Shown in pieces: positions 33,185-41,369 of a DNA stretch of 64,000 bases. The translations under genes were made by a program, and so were the position numbers. The notes beneath the pieces were generated by a model. That model worked only from the letters and a program-made list of their open reading frames with translations, was not told the DNA's origin and did no database searches. Every line of letters begins with the position of its first letter. The first letter of the stretch is position 1. The DNA comes from Candidatus Hydrogenedentota bacterium (GTDB lineage: Bacteria > Hydrogenedentota > Hydrogenedentia > Hydrogenedentales > SLHB01). The stretch spans positions 1 to 64,000 of the forward strand of contig JADLHJ010000028.1 of assembly GCA_020848835.1 (NCBI GenBank), written 5' to 3'.

Positions 33185-35521
33185 TCAGCGCGGTTTGCCG
33201 AGGGCGATTAGATTTGTGAAGAGGCGGAGCGCGCCGGGGTGTAATTCGCGGATTTGGCGGTAGAGGACGAGGGCGTTGTAGACGTAGTTGCCTTCGCCGT
33301 GTTTCGCGATGAGGAGCGAGCCGGGCGAGTTGGATTCACCCGGATCGTTAACTTCGATGAGCGGTGTGTATGCGGCATCCCATTCCGACGGGAAATATAA
33401 ACCGCGTTCTTGAATCCATCCTTCCCAGTCTTCGGGTGCGATCGCATTGGGCGTTGTGAACACGGCGTGGTCCGGTACGAGCAACTTCACCGGCGCGTCT
33501 TCGCGCGTCACGCGGTTACGCGATAACGTGATTGGGTAAGGCGCGAACTGCGGCTTCCATTCCTCTGTTTTTTGGTAATTCACAATCAGCGTGCCGCCGC
33601 GCGACACGTAATCGAGCAGGGCTTGGTTGTTCGCCGCGAGATCCGGGCGCACGAGGTAGGCGCGGATGTCGATGATGATCGTGGAGAAGGTGTCGAGTTT
33701 GGCCTGGGAGAAATCTTCGATGGTCAAAGCTTCGTGCGGGATGCCGAGTTTTTCCAAAACTGTCATGAACGTGTTGTCGTAACTTTGCACCACGCCGACG
33801 CGCACGCCTTCGGGGACTGCGACATCGACCAATCGCGCGATGCCAGGAGCGTCGCGCGTGTCGCCTTCGACCATCGTGTTGATGAGGTAATCGCGCGGTT
33901 CGAGATTGTCGCCGATCTTGCAGCGCACGGAGTAGATACGTTCGCCGCCGATGGGAAGGTCATAGGGAATTGTGGTTGCTTCGGGGAGGAAGCCAGGTGC
34001 GACGGATAACATCACATTTCCGGTGACTTGATCTTGCGCGTGGTTTTTCACGAGTACGTCGATTGACGCCTCATAGGTGCTCTTGCGCCGCACGAGTAGT
34101 GGCGTGTTGATCATATTGGCTTCGACGCGGGGCGCGATCTTTAGGGTTAAGGGAATACGCAACTCCACAGGCGTTTCCGATTCGGGTAGGTTTACGCGTG
34201 CGACGGCGAATGCTTGCGGTTCCAGGAAATTGGGCTCGAACAAATGTTCGCCTTCGGGAACTGTTTGGGGTGCAGACTGTGGAACGGCGAATGTCAGCAG
34301 CGAAGATGTCGTGCGCGACTGCGTAAGATCGAGGGCCACAGGATCGGACGGTGTAGCAGCAAACCACGGCGAGAATTCGAGGCTTACATTCGCCGAATTA
34401 ATGTCGCTTTCGCCGAAGTCTGATACGGTGACTGCGACCGTGACCGTTTGTCCGGCCACAGCAAGCTTAGTGGCAAGTTGGGCGCTTAGTTGGATTTCGC
34501 GCGCGCATGCCGCGACGCGACTCCGGCGAGAAACGTCCCAATTCCTTACGTATTGATTCGCGTCGGGATGAAGTTTTGTCTCGCGACCCAGGATTTCTTT
34601 TAACTGAATTTCATCCAAAGGCAACGAAGGAGCCACGCCGAGTTCACTTTTTCGCTCTTCCAAGAGTGGAAAAGCATGTGTGCCTGAGCGTCTGTGATCG
34701 GAAGTAACATATCGGTTGACATGAGTATAAGTTGGGCGGACTTTTCCCTCGAGATAGTAATTTATGAAAAAGCCCATTCCTTGCGATTTGTGTTCTGCGA
34801 GGGCATCAGCAGCAATCTGTGCGTAGGTCTTGCCCCGGATTTCATCAAGTTGATTGATGTCGACGTAGGGCCCGCGCAAGTTGGGTCCCCATGCGCGAAG
34901 ATACAAGATTTCAGGGCGCCAAGGAGTTAAGCCTTCTTGCTCTAATTCCGAAAACTTGTTTGGGTCTCCAGCGGCCAGGGCCGCTTCCTGAAGTGCAATG
35001 CCGATGGCCTGATGGTGGCCGTGGTCCTTTTGGGTGCCGTGGTTGGTGATGATCACGGTGGGTTGGGTGAGGCGGATGACGCGGACGAGTCGGCGGACCG
35101 TTTCGTCGTGGCCCCAGACTTCGAAACCTTCTTCCGGTGTTTTGCTGAAACCAAATTCGGGTAGATTGAGGAAGTGCAGGTCGGCGCCGATGACTTTCGA
35201 GGCGCGCATCATTTCGCGGGTGCGAATTACGCCGAGGTCGTTGTAGAGTTCGGGGCCGATTTCGTTCTGGCCGCCTTCGCCGCGCGTGGCAATGACGGCG
35301 ATGGTGCGAACGCCGTATTTCATGCGGTAAAGTGCGAGGGTCGCATCGTCTTCGTCGTCGGGGTGGGCGGCGACGCACATGAGGCTGAGGTTTGTGTCGA
35401 GATCTAGTAGGGCCTGGTGCAACGCGATGTCGCCGAGTTCGGTGGAATCGGCTTGGACGATCAATGCGACCGTTAGGGAAAGTATGACGACCAGGATTCG
35501 GTTAAGTTTACAAGTAGTCAT
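33185..35521 (-). CDS. Secreted PIG-L-family deacetylase with C-terminal beta domains
   Basis: 778 residues. Signal peptide at 1-25 (VVILSLTVALIVQADS). Residues 45-260 are a PIG-L/LmbE N-acetyl sugar deacetylase with the zinc motif CVAAHPDDEDDA, ATRGEGGQNE, and TNHGTQKDHGHHQAI supplying the later histidine. Residues 350-580 resemble NEW3/Ig-like beta domains, and the last 200 residues look like a type 1 glutamine-amidotransferase-like (ThuA-like) fold with RVGVVQSYDNTFMTVLEKLG and YVSRGGTLIVNY. It probably removes acetyl from an exported glycoconjugate or polysaccharide. Convergent with the hicB-like gene. Confidence 0.82.
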   Translation of the reverse strand: MTTCKLNRILVVILSLTVALIVQADSTELGDIALHQALLDLDTNLSLMCVAAHPDDEDDATLALYRMKYGVRTIAVIATRGEGGQNEIGPELYNDLGVIRTREMMRASKVIGADLHFLNLPEFGFSKTPEEGFEVWGHDETVRRLVRVIRLTQPTVIITNHGTQKDHGHHQAIGIALQEAALAAGDPNKFSELEQEGLTPWRPEILYLRAWGPNLRGPYVDINQLDEIRGKTYAQIAADALAEHKSQGMGFFINYYLEGKVRPTYTHVNRYVTSDHRRSGTHAFPLLEERKSELGVAPSLPLDEIQLKEILGRETKLHPDANQYVRNWDVSRRSRVAACAREIQLSAQLATKLAVAGQTVTVAVTVSDFGESDINSANVSLEFSPWFAATPSDPVALDLTQSRTTSSLLTFAVPQSAPQTVPEGEHLFEPNFLEPQAFAVARVNLPESETPVELRIPLTLKIAPRVEANMINTPLLVRRKSTYEASIDVLVKNHAQDQVTGNVMLSVAPGFLPEATTIPYDLPIGGERIYSVRCKIGDNLEPRDYLINTMVEGDTRDAPGIARLVDVAVPEGVRVGVVQSYDNTFMTVLEKLGIPHEALTIEDFSQAKLDTFSTIIIDIRAYLVRPDLAANNQALLDYVSRGGTLIVNYQKTEEWKPQFAPYPITLSRNRVTREDAPVKLLVPDHAVFTTPNAIAPEDWEGWIQERGLYFPSEWDAAYTPLIEVNDPGESNSPGSLLIAKHGEGNYVYNALVLYRQIRELHPGALRLFTNLIALGKPR

Positions 35522-35560
35522 GTAGCGGTATTCCCCGTGAAATGATGAGAGTATTTGCAG

Positions 35561-35655
35561 TGCGCCTTCAGCGCGACAGCGTTTTGGTGTGATCCCATTT
35601 CCAGGGGCGAATGCCCCTGGCTAGGGTTGCGAAGCGCCTTAGGCGCGCTAAGCAG
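35561..35655. repeat. Palindromic intergenic repeat, family B (copy 2)
   Basis: Inverted relative to the copy at 3905-3992. Same modules: GCGCCTTCAGCGC, then CCAGGGGCGAATGCCCCTGG (35601-35620) and CTAGGGTTGCGAAGCGCC, ending GCGCCTTAGGCGC. It lies between divergent genes. Confidence 0.75.
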
Positions 35656-35755
35656 TAAAATGTTTGGCGTAGCACTCGTAAGACGACTTTTCTTTCTAGT
35701 TTGGGCTAAGCAGGAGGAAGCGTGAATGCGCCCATTGGTAAGAGACGGGGTGAAC

Positions 35756-36361
35756 ATGAATCGAAGTATAGCACGCAGAAGTTTGGTCCTTTCTCTACTA
35801 ATACTGGCCACGCTGTTGCAGTCGTGCTCGGTTGTTCGGAGCAATTTGCAGACCGTCGAGCCTGGGCAATTCTATCGATCGGGGCAGATGGCGGGATTCA
35901 AGATCGATGCGGTCGCCAATCGCTATGAAATCAAAACCATGATCAACCTGCGCGGCGAACAACCGGATGAAAGTTGGTACCGAAGCGAGATCGCCGCTTG
36001 CGAGCGGAATGACGTGCTGCACTACGATTTGCAGTGGAGCATGCGAAAGATTCCGCCGCCGGATTCGCTCGTTCAACTGATCGAACTAATTAAGGCGGAG
36101 CCGCGGCCCATCCTTGTGCATTGTCAGGGCGGCGTTCACCGTGCGGCGATTGCGTCCGCGGTGTACCGATTGTTGCGTGGCGATACCGTTGACGAGGCGC
36201 GCGAGGAGCTTGGAATCTTTTTCATGGACGCGCCGATTGGCGAACTGCTTGACTTATATGACGAGTCAAAGCCTTTCGAGCAATGGGCGCGCGAAGATTA
36301 TCCCACCATCTATGCAGCGCGGGGCGACGCTGCGGTGGCGAGTACACCTTCCATTAAGTAA
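35756..36361 (+). CDS. Dual-specificity/tyrosine phosphatase-like lipoprotein
   Basis: About 201 residues from ATG 35756 (GGGGTG just upstream). SLLILATLLQSC is a signal peptide with lipobox, so the enzyme should be lipid-anchored outside the cytoplasm. The catalytic loop LVHCQGGVHRA gives C-x5-R of the cysteine-dependent phosphatases, and QWSMRKIPPPDSL lies before it where the general acid is expected; RSGQMAG and INLRGEQP are typical of the DSP/Siw14-like group. Substrates may be phosphoinositide or phosphopeptide; unknown. Monocistronic. Confidence 0.75.
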   Translation: MNRSIARRSLVLSLLILATLLQSCSVVRSNLQTVEPGQFYRSGQMAGFKIDAVANRYEIKTMINLRGEQPDESWYRSEIAACERNDVLHYDLQWSMRKIPPPDSLVQLIELIKAEPRPILVHCQGGVHRAAIASAVYRLLRGDTVDEAREELGIFFMDAPIGELLDLYDESKPFEQWAREDYPTIYAARGDAAVASTPSIK

Positions 36362-36795
36362 GCCCAGCGCGTTGCACTTTATTGACCGCGGATCGCGCGG
36401 ATCGGACGGATTGGGGAATTGGGAAACGAGGGTCAGTCGGTGTGAAAGTGCGAGCGTGTAAAGGTGCGATGGATGCTTGCCATGCACTTGATAGTTGAAT
36501 CCGCACGCGAAACGACCCCTGTTTGGTTGACGATTGTTTAAAATAGTGCAATTTGAGATAGGACGAATGGGAGGTACGCGAGGTATGGGAGAAGACTTGC
36601 ACTTCTGGTCGTTCATGGTGGCATGCCCGGCCAGGCACGCGGTAGAAATAGAACTGCGGAACTCAGATTTGAAATTTCATATTTCCGATAAGACGAACGT
36701 AAATATTTGACGGATTACCATTCGTTCTCAAACATCTGGCGGATCACTTTTCGCGATAGACACCATCGTCAACCTCGTTAGCGCAACTGCAAGTA
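36362..36795. other. Intergenic stretch without a supported gene
   Basis: About 430 bp between two convergent genes. It holds an inverted copy of the ACCCCTTGTTTCCC motif (36418-36440). No terminator, promoter or RNA gene was recognised. Confidence 0.5.
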
Positions 36796-37770
36796 TTAGG
36801 GCGTCGTGGCGTAACGGGCTGCGGCGCCTTTGACGTTTGCCGCTGTGGCGTCGCCTTCGTGGATCAGGAGCAGGTAGCGGAGGGTGAACGATTCGCCGGG
36901 TTTTAGCGTGTGCGGGTCGTTGTGGGGCCAGGAGGCTCCTAGGAATCCGTAGTGTCGGAACATCCAGCCGGGGTGTGGATAGCCGGGATTCGAGGGGTGT
37001 TGAATGATTGCGACGCCGCGCTTTTCGGTTGTTCCCCAGGAGATGTCGGCCCAGGGGGTTGGGCAGGACATGCGGTCTTCGGGTTCCAAGCCTTTGATTG
37101 ACGTAAATGTGAAGGGCTTGGTGTTGGCATCGGGGCGGTAACTGAACCCGCCGTAACCTTTCGGTGCGCCTGACGAGACGGTTCCGCCGGAGGCGGCGGA
37201 GCCTTGGAAGGATACATCGGCATCGGCGATGTTGGTGAAGGTGAGTTTGAAGTCAATGGCGCGTTGCGCGTGCTGCGTGCGATGGACCGTGAGGGCGACT
37301 TGCTCGTTGATGGGCGCGAAACCATCGTCGTCGAATTTCCACTGGCTGCTGCCTTCGAGGCGGGCTTCGTCGCGCAGGATTTCCAGGCGCGTCCACTGAC
37401 CGAACACGCTGCGGCCGGTTTCGAGTTCCCAGATGTTTAGTTTACGTCCTTTGACCTGGCAGTTCGGCCAGGCCCAGAACACGCCGCGGTGGTGGTAATG
37501 GTCTTTGGGGAAGTCTTCCGTGACGATTGCGCCCGATGGGCTATGCAGCGGATGAATGTAATCCGAGCGGCGGTAACGTTCGCCGACGCCTGCTGGGGGA
37601 TCGACGGGCGCGGTGTTGAAAACGAAGACGGGTTTTTCATTTTCGAGAACGGTAAGCGTTTTACCGTAGTTGGCGATGCTGAAGGGCGATTTGCCGGTGG
37701 ATTTTGTTGCGCAGGATGCGGCGAGCGCGGCGGTAGATGCGGCGATGAAATTCCGGCGATTGAGATGCAT
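36796..37770 (-). CDS. PmoA-family (DUF6807) protein with Tat signal
   Basis: About 324 residues from ATG 37770 (GGAG seven bases upstream). The N-terminus NRRNFIAASTAALAASCA is a twin-arginine signal with a lipobox-like Cys. The body matches the DUF6807/PmoA-like fold: FVFNTAPVDPPAGV, YIHPLHSPSGAIVTEDFPKD, DHYHHRGVFWAWPN, and GVAIIQHPSNPGYP, with HHR and HP histidines in likely active sites. Despite the PmoA name, these are not methane monooxygenases; they occur with sugar-catabolic oxidoreductases and are thought to act on carbohydrates. Located next to nrdJ by chance. Confidence 0.78.
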   Translation of the reverse strand: MHLNRRNFIAASTAALAASCATKSTGKSPFSIANYGKTLTVLENEKPVFVFNTAPVDPPAGVGERYRRSDYIHPLHSPSGAIVTEDFPKDHYHHRGVFWAWPNCQVKGRKLNIWELETGRSVFGQWTRLEILRDEARLEGSSQWKFDDDGFAPINEQVALTVHRTQHAQRAIDFKLTFTNIADADVSFQGSAASGGTVSSGAPKGYGGFSYRPDANTKPFTFTSIKGLEPEDRMSCPTPWADISWGTTEKRGVAIIQHPSNPGYPHPGWMFRHYGFLGASWPHNDPHTLKPGESFTLRYLLLIHEGDATAANVKGAAARYATTP

Positions 37771-37917
37771 GGGAGTCTCCAATGGCGTAAAGCGCGAGTA
37801 TATTGCCTGTTCCACGCGATCGGCTTCGATGCAGCCAAAGCGCCGTCTGCCCGCTGGCGCACTCCATATAGCGCACGAACTAACGATGCGCGCTCTGAAA
37901 AAAGCTAGCTGAAAAAG

Positions 37918-40008
37918 CTACACGCCTACAGGCGTTTCGATCTCCGGGTGCTTTGCGTGGCCGTTGCCGTTGCTGTCGCGTTTCTCAAAAGAGAATTCGA
38001 ACTCTTCCTGCGGGACGACTGCGGGCTCGACCGTCGGCAACACGACCTCGCACTTCTCGCCGTCGCAATAGAGGTCCGCGGCTTCTTTCGTGTTGAGGTC
38101 GGCAAAGTCTAGCTGGCGGATGCGCGCGCAGGCATTCACGAACATTTCTTCCGTGATTTCCTGATACGGGGCTTGTGGATAGTTGTGTTCGACAAGCGGC
38201 AAGAAGCTGATCGATTTCAGGCGCGGCTCGTAGAGCTCGAGGATCTTCGGGATGTCTTTGGCTTCTTCCGGCTTGAAGGTGATCGTCGCGCTGACTTGGT
38301 TGTCCGCCCAGAAGTATTGCATCTGAGCAACGTTTTCGACTTGCTCCCATACGGAGACATCGGTCTTCGAGCGTTCGTAGTCCGGGGATTTCACCGGGAA
38401 GTACACGACGAGCGTGTTGTCGCCGTAGACGGAATCTTCGATTCGGTATCCTGCGCGGCGCGTTGCTTCGACGAGGGGGCTCGTCTTATCGAGGCGGATC
38501 GTGCGGTAGTAGAACTCCGAGTGCGGATAGTGGATACCGGGCGTCACGCCGGGAAGCAAAGACACCGTTCCGCTCGGTTTAATGCTGGTTTTCTTGATGC
38601 TCTCGGGAATGCAGAGCCATTGCGCGTAGATCTTGTCGAGTTGTGAGACGTACTTGTAGCCTTCGTCGCACCACTCGAAATGCGTGCGGCGTCCGTGTTT
38701 CTCGAAGGCCTGGATGATGCCCGACTGCGAGAGGCCGATACGGCGGTTGCGCAACATGATTGCGTTGGTGCGCTCGTTGTGCGTGGGCACCAGCGTAACT
38801 GTTTTTGCGTAAAGGTAGGCGTACTTCAGCGTGCGTTTGTAGTCTTCGTAATTCTCATGCAGGGACGGGAAGGTCTCGACGAGATTGCAGATTTCATACG
38901 ACTCGAGGCTCTGCTCGGCGCAGGGATTCGTGCCGGCGACTTTTGCGTCGATCCAGTTTGCGCCATCTTTAAGACGACCATAGGCCTTCGCGTTTTCGAG
39001 CCAGAAGTAACCTGGTTCGCCGTTCTTCGCGGTTTGTTCGCCGACCTTTGTGTAGTTCATGCCGATACTTGCGGTGACGCTATTGTTCGAGGCCCAGCGC
39101 CAGCCCATCAGCTTTTCGCGGTTCTTTTCGGGGTCTTTCAGCTCAAGGTATTCGGAATCGTCTGCACTGCCAAGCGCGAGTTCCGCCGTGCGGCGCACAC
39201 CGCCGGACACGACACATTTGCCGATGACATTCATGAGATCGGTGATGTCGCCGGAGGAGATGCGTTCGCCAATGCGGGGTGTCAAGACTGCATCGATATT
39301 TTTGATGCATTCGATGAGCGGATCGGAACCTGGTGCAATACCGCCGAAGGTACGAATCGGCGAGCCGGCGGGGCGAATCTGCGAGTAGTCTACCTTCGCG
39401 GGGCGTTTGCCGCGGCCCGCGTAGGATTCGAGCACGACGCGGACGAGTTCGACCCAGCCTTCTTTCGAGTCCTCGACGACATGCGTGGCTTCCGCGAGTT
39501 TTGGATCGTGTACGACGACGGAGCCTGCTCCTTTGGTGTCAAACGCAACACCGACGCCGAGCAGCGACATGTCCATCAGGAAGCAGAACGGTTCGGAGAA
39601 GTTAAAGCTGATTTCGTCGGTGGATACGAAGGCGCAATTGTTGAGTGCTGCAGAGCCGCGCTCGTAGATGTAGTCCGTGCCCATCATCCACAGGCCGCGG
39701 CCGGGGGGAAGGAAACGGAACTCCCACATCAGGTTGAACATTTCCTGCGCGGAACGTTGGGCCTTCTGCGCGTTCCAAGGGAGCTTGAGGCTGCGGCAGT
39801 GGTTCCACTGGATGGTGTAGCAGCCTTCGACGACGCGGCGGACGGTTTCCCAGTATTCTTCCGTACGGCCACCCGCGCCGGGTACCACACGCGCGTAGGT
39901 GCGCTTGAAGGTGACGTAGCCGAGCGGCCCCCACTTGGGTTGCTTGCCGCGATACTGGTCTAGGAATTTTTCCGTCAGCGTGAACCGTTCGCGTGCGTCA
40001 AATAACAT
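37918..40008 (-). CDS. nrdJ: Adenosylcobalamin-dependent ribonucleoside-triphosphate reductase (class II)
   Basis: About 696 residues from ATG 40008 (GAGG nine bases upstream). Matches the monomeric RTPR group of Lactobacillus and Euglena type, which reduces NTPs with B12 and thiols. Motifs: NCAFVSTDEI, AGSPIRTFGGIAPGSDPL, CVVSGGVRRTAELALGS, and NPCAEQSLESYEICNLVE carrying the active-site thiyl cysteine and Glu. The C-terminus YCDGEKCEVV supplies a C-x4-C pair that matches the reducing cysteines of RTPR. Long acidic, Glu-rich tail after it. Same strand as thyX upstream, with a REP element between. Confidence 0.93.
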   Translation of the reverse strand: MLFDARERFTLTEKFLDQYRGKQPKWGPLGYVTFKRTYARVVPGAGGRTEEYWETVRRVVEGCYTIQWNHCRSLKLPWNAQKAQRSAQEMFNLMWEFRFLPPGRGLWMMGTDYIYERGSAALNNCAFVSTDEISFNFSEPFCFLMDMSLLGVGVAFDTKGAGSVVVHDPKLAEATHVVEDSKEGWVELVRVVLESYAGRGKRPAKVDYSQIRPAGSPIRTFGGIAPGSDPLIECIKNIDAVLTPRIGERISSGDITDLMNVIGKCVVSGGVRRTAELALGSADDSEYLELKDPEKNREKLMGWRWASNNSVTASIGMNYTKVGEQTAKNGEPGYFWLENAKAYGRLKDGANWIDAKVAGTNPCAEQSLESYEICNLVETFPSLHENYEDYKRTLKYAYLYAKTVTLVPTHNERTNAIMLRNRRIGLSQSGIIQAFEKHGRRTHFEWCDEGYKYVSQLDKIYAQWLCIPESIKKTSIKPSGTVSLLPGVTPGIHYPHSEFYYRTIRLDKTSPLVEATRRAGYRIEDSVYGDNTLVVYFPVKSPDYERSKTDVSVWEQVENVAQMQYFWADNQVSATITFKPEEAKDIPKILELYEPRLKSISFLPLVEHNYPQAPYQEITEEMFVNACARIRQLDFADLNTKEAADLYCDGEKCEVVLPTVEPAVVPQEEFEFSFEKRDSNGNGHAKHPEIETPVGV

Positions 40009-40055
40009 TGCCAATCACCTCAATTCGTATGCAATTCTATCTAACATCTCAGAAT

Positions 40056-40197
40056 CTCTAACAAAAATTGCCAGAACCCCTTCAGGGTTCACACGGCGTT
40101 GATGTTGGCTACCCAGGGTAGGCCCGCCTGCGTCGAAGCGACTCCGGCGAGCCAACCCTGGGCTACGTGCTGGAATCCCTTCGGGATATTCGAATTT
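40056..40197. repeat. REP-type composite palindrome, family A (copy 1)
   Basis: Three hairpins: GAACCC/GGGTTC, a long central palindrome ACCCAGGGTAGGCC.../GCCAACCCTGGGCT with GTCGAAGCGACT in the middle, and ATCCCTTCGGGAT. About 140 bp, nearly identical to 58562-58704 and sharing its centre with the two repeats flanking the RAYT gene. It lies between nrdJ and thyX. Confidence 0.85.
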
Positions 40198-40232
40198 TAT
40201 TAGTGGCTCTCAGTTGGCGCTATTCAATCCGG

Positions 40233-41015
40233 TCATACTTTCTTGTGCTTTGTGCGGATCCATGGCAAACCTTCCGCGATTTCGACTTCATAGTCGCCCA
40301 TTAGGCTCGGATAACGGTCTTTTACGGTTTCGTAGACTTTGCCGAATACGAGCCGCAACTCTTCTTCCGCGTCCGGCGCAGTTCGCATTTCTATGACGTG
40401 GCGCAATGCGCGGAAATTGCAGGACCAGCCGATACTTGTGGCGACACCATCGGGCGCGATGCGGCGGAACGCGGACGTGAGCTTCTTCTTCACGTCGAAT
40501 TTTTTTTCGTCGTCGATTGCGTAGATCTTCGCGAGCGATTGCTGGACTTCTTCGAGTTGTTCGATGGTCTTCGCGTAAAGCTCCATGCCCTGTTCGTTCT
40601 CGCGGATGTGGGTGGGGACGTAGGCCGACAGCTTGTCGAGCCGCACGAAGCGGAGCGATTCCTGGGAGATCGCAGTGCCGGCGCGGTGGCGCACGAGTTC
40701 GTGTGTGAACACGCGGCTGACGTCGGCGAAGATGAAGTTCAGAACGGCGTGTTCGATAACGCTGCCGTGACCGACTTCAAGGACGTGGCCGAGATAATTT
40801 GCATTGCCTTTGCGAACACGCGTGACATTGGGATTGAGGCCGGGTTCAAACGAGCGATAGCAGAGGCGTCCGTATACCTCGCACAACTTCTCCGATCCGG
40901 AGGGTGCATCCGTTGACCAAGTTGGTGCACCGACGTGTTCAAGGTATGCGGCCAAGCCATCTTCTACGATGGCCGTTTCGCCGACGAGAAACACCTTTGG
41001 TTCGACAAATTTCAT
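40233..41015 (-). CDS. thyX: FAD-dependent thymidylate synthase ThyX
   Basis: 260 residues. Makes dTMP from dUMP with methylene-THF and FAD. The family motif RHR-x7-S is present as RHRAGTAISQESLRF; EHAVLNFIFADVSR and GWSCNFRALRHVIEMRT provide folate and FAD contacts. Slightly longer than the usual 230 because of an N-terminal extension (about 1-40). No thyA was seen. nrdJ follows on the same strand; together they supply dNTPs without oxygen or ThyA. Confidence 0.94.
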   Translation of the reverse strand: MKFVEPKVFLVGETAIVEDGLAAYLEHVGAPTWSTDAPSGSEKLCEVYGRLCYRSFEPGLNPNVTRVRKGNANYLGHVLEVGHGSVIEHAVLNFIFADVSRVFTHELVRHRAGTAISQESLRFVRLDKLSAYVPTHIRENEQGMELYAKTIEQLEEVQQSLAKIYAIDDEKKFDVKKKLTSAFRRIAPDGVATSIGWSCNFRALRHVIEMRTAPDAEEELRLVFGKVYETVKDRYPSLMGDYEVEIAEGLPWIRTKHKKV

Positions 41016-41301
41016 TCATGCACCTGAAAAGTAAATTGCGCCGTAAAGACTTTTGGGGAAATAGTTTAGAGTGTGCAGCCCGGGAGAAGCAATAACGGCA
41101 TGTGTTGCATAATTCATCAGCTTCCCCTTTGCGACCGCACCCAAACCCCGGGGTGCGTGTCGAGCATCGGGCATAGTATCAGTAGTGTGCCGAAAAATCA
41201 ATATAGTGTATAGTTGTCGACGGAACCACAATATATGGGGTTTATGGATTCGTTATCCCGCAAATCCAGCGACACCGATGTCGAAAGAATTCGAGAGAAT
41301 A

Positions 41302-41351
41302 TGGTATAAATGAGGCTTAACCGCAGTATCGACGCTGCGGTTAAGTTTTTT
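41302..41351 (+). promoter_or_regulatory. Extended -10 promoter followed by terminator-like hairpin in the leader
   Basis: TG-G-TATAAA (41302-41310) is an extended -10. Starting six bases later, CTTAACCGCAG (41316-41326) pairs perfectly with CTGCGGTTAAG (41335-41345), followed directly by T6 (41346-41351). This has the form of an intrinsic terminator within the first 35 bases of the transcript of the 41370 gene. It may be an attenuator, a 5' stability hairpin or a stop for upstream transcription. Confidence 0.6.
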
Positions 41352-41369
41352 GCTTTGCGGAAAGGGGCT

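Noticed and set aside
36362..36795. tRNA or small protein gene in the gap
   Set aside because: No cloverleaf pattern, no T-loop GTTCGA motif in context and no good start with a ribosome-binding site.
38680..39963. 427-codon open frame opposite nrdJ
   Set aside because: Antisense to a full-length class II RNR with all its motifs; long antisense frames are common in GC-rich coding DNA, and no ribosome-binding site or domain is seen.
40015..40232. Regulatory RNA or riboswitch between thyX and nrdJ
   Set aside because: The structure is explained by the REP palindrome found also at 58.6 kb and beside the RAYT gene.
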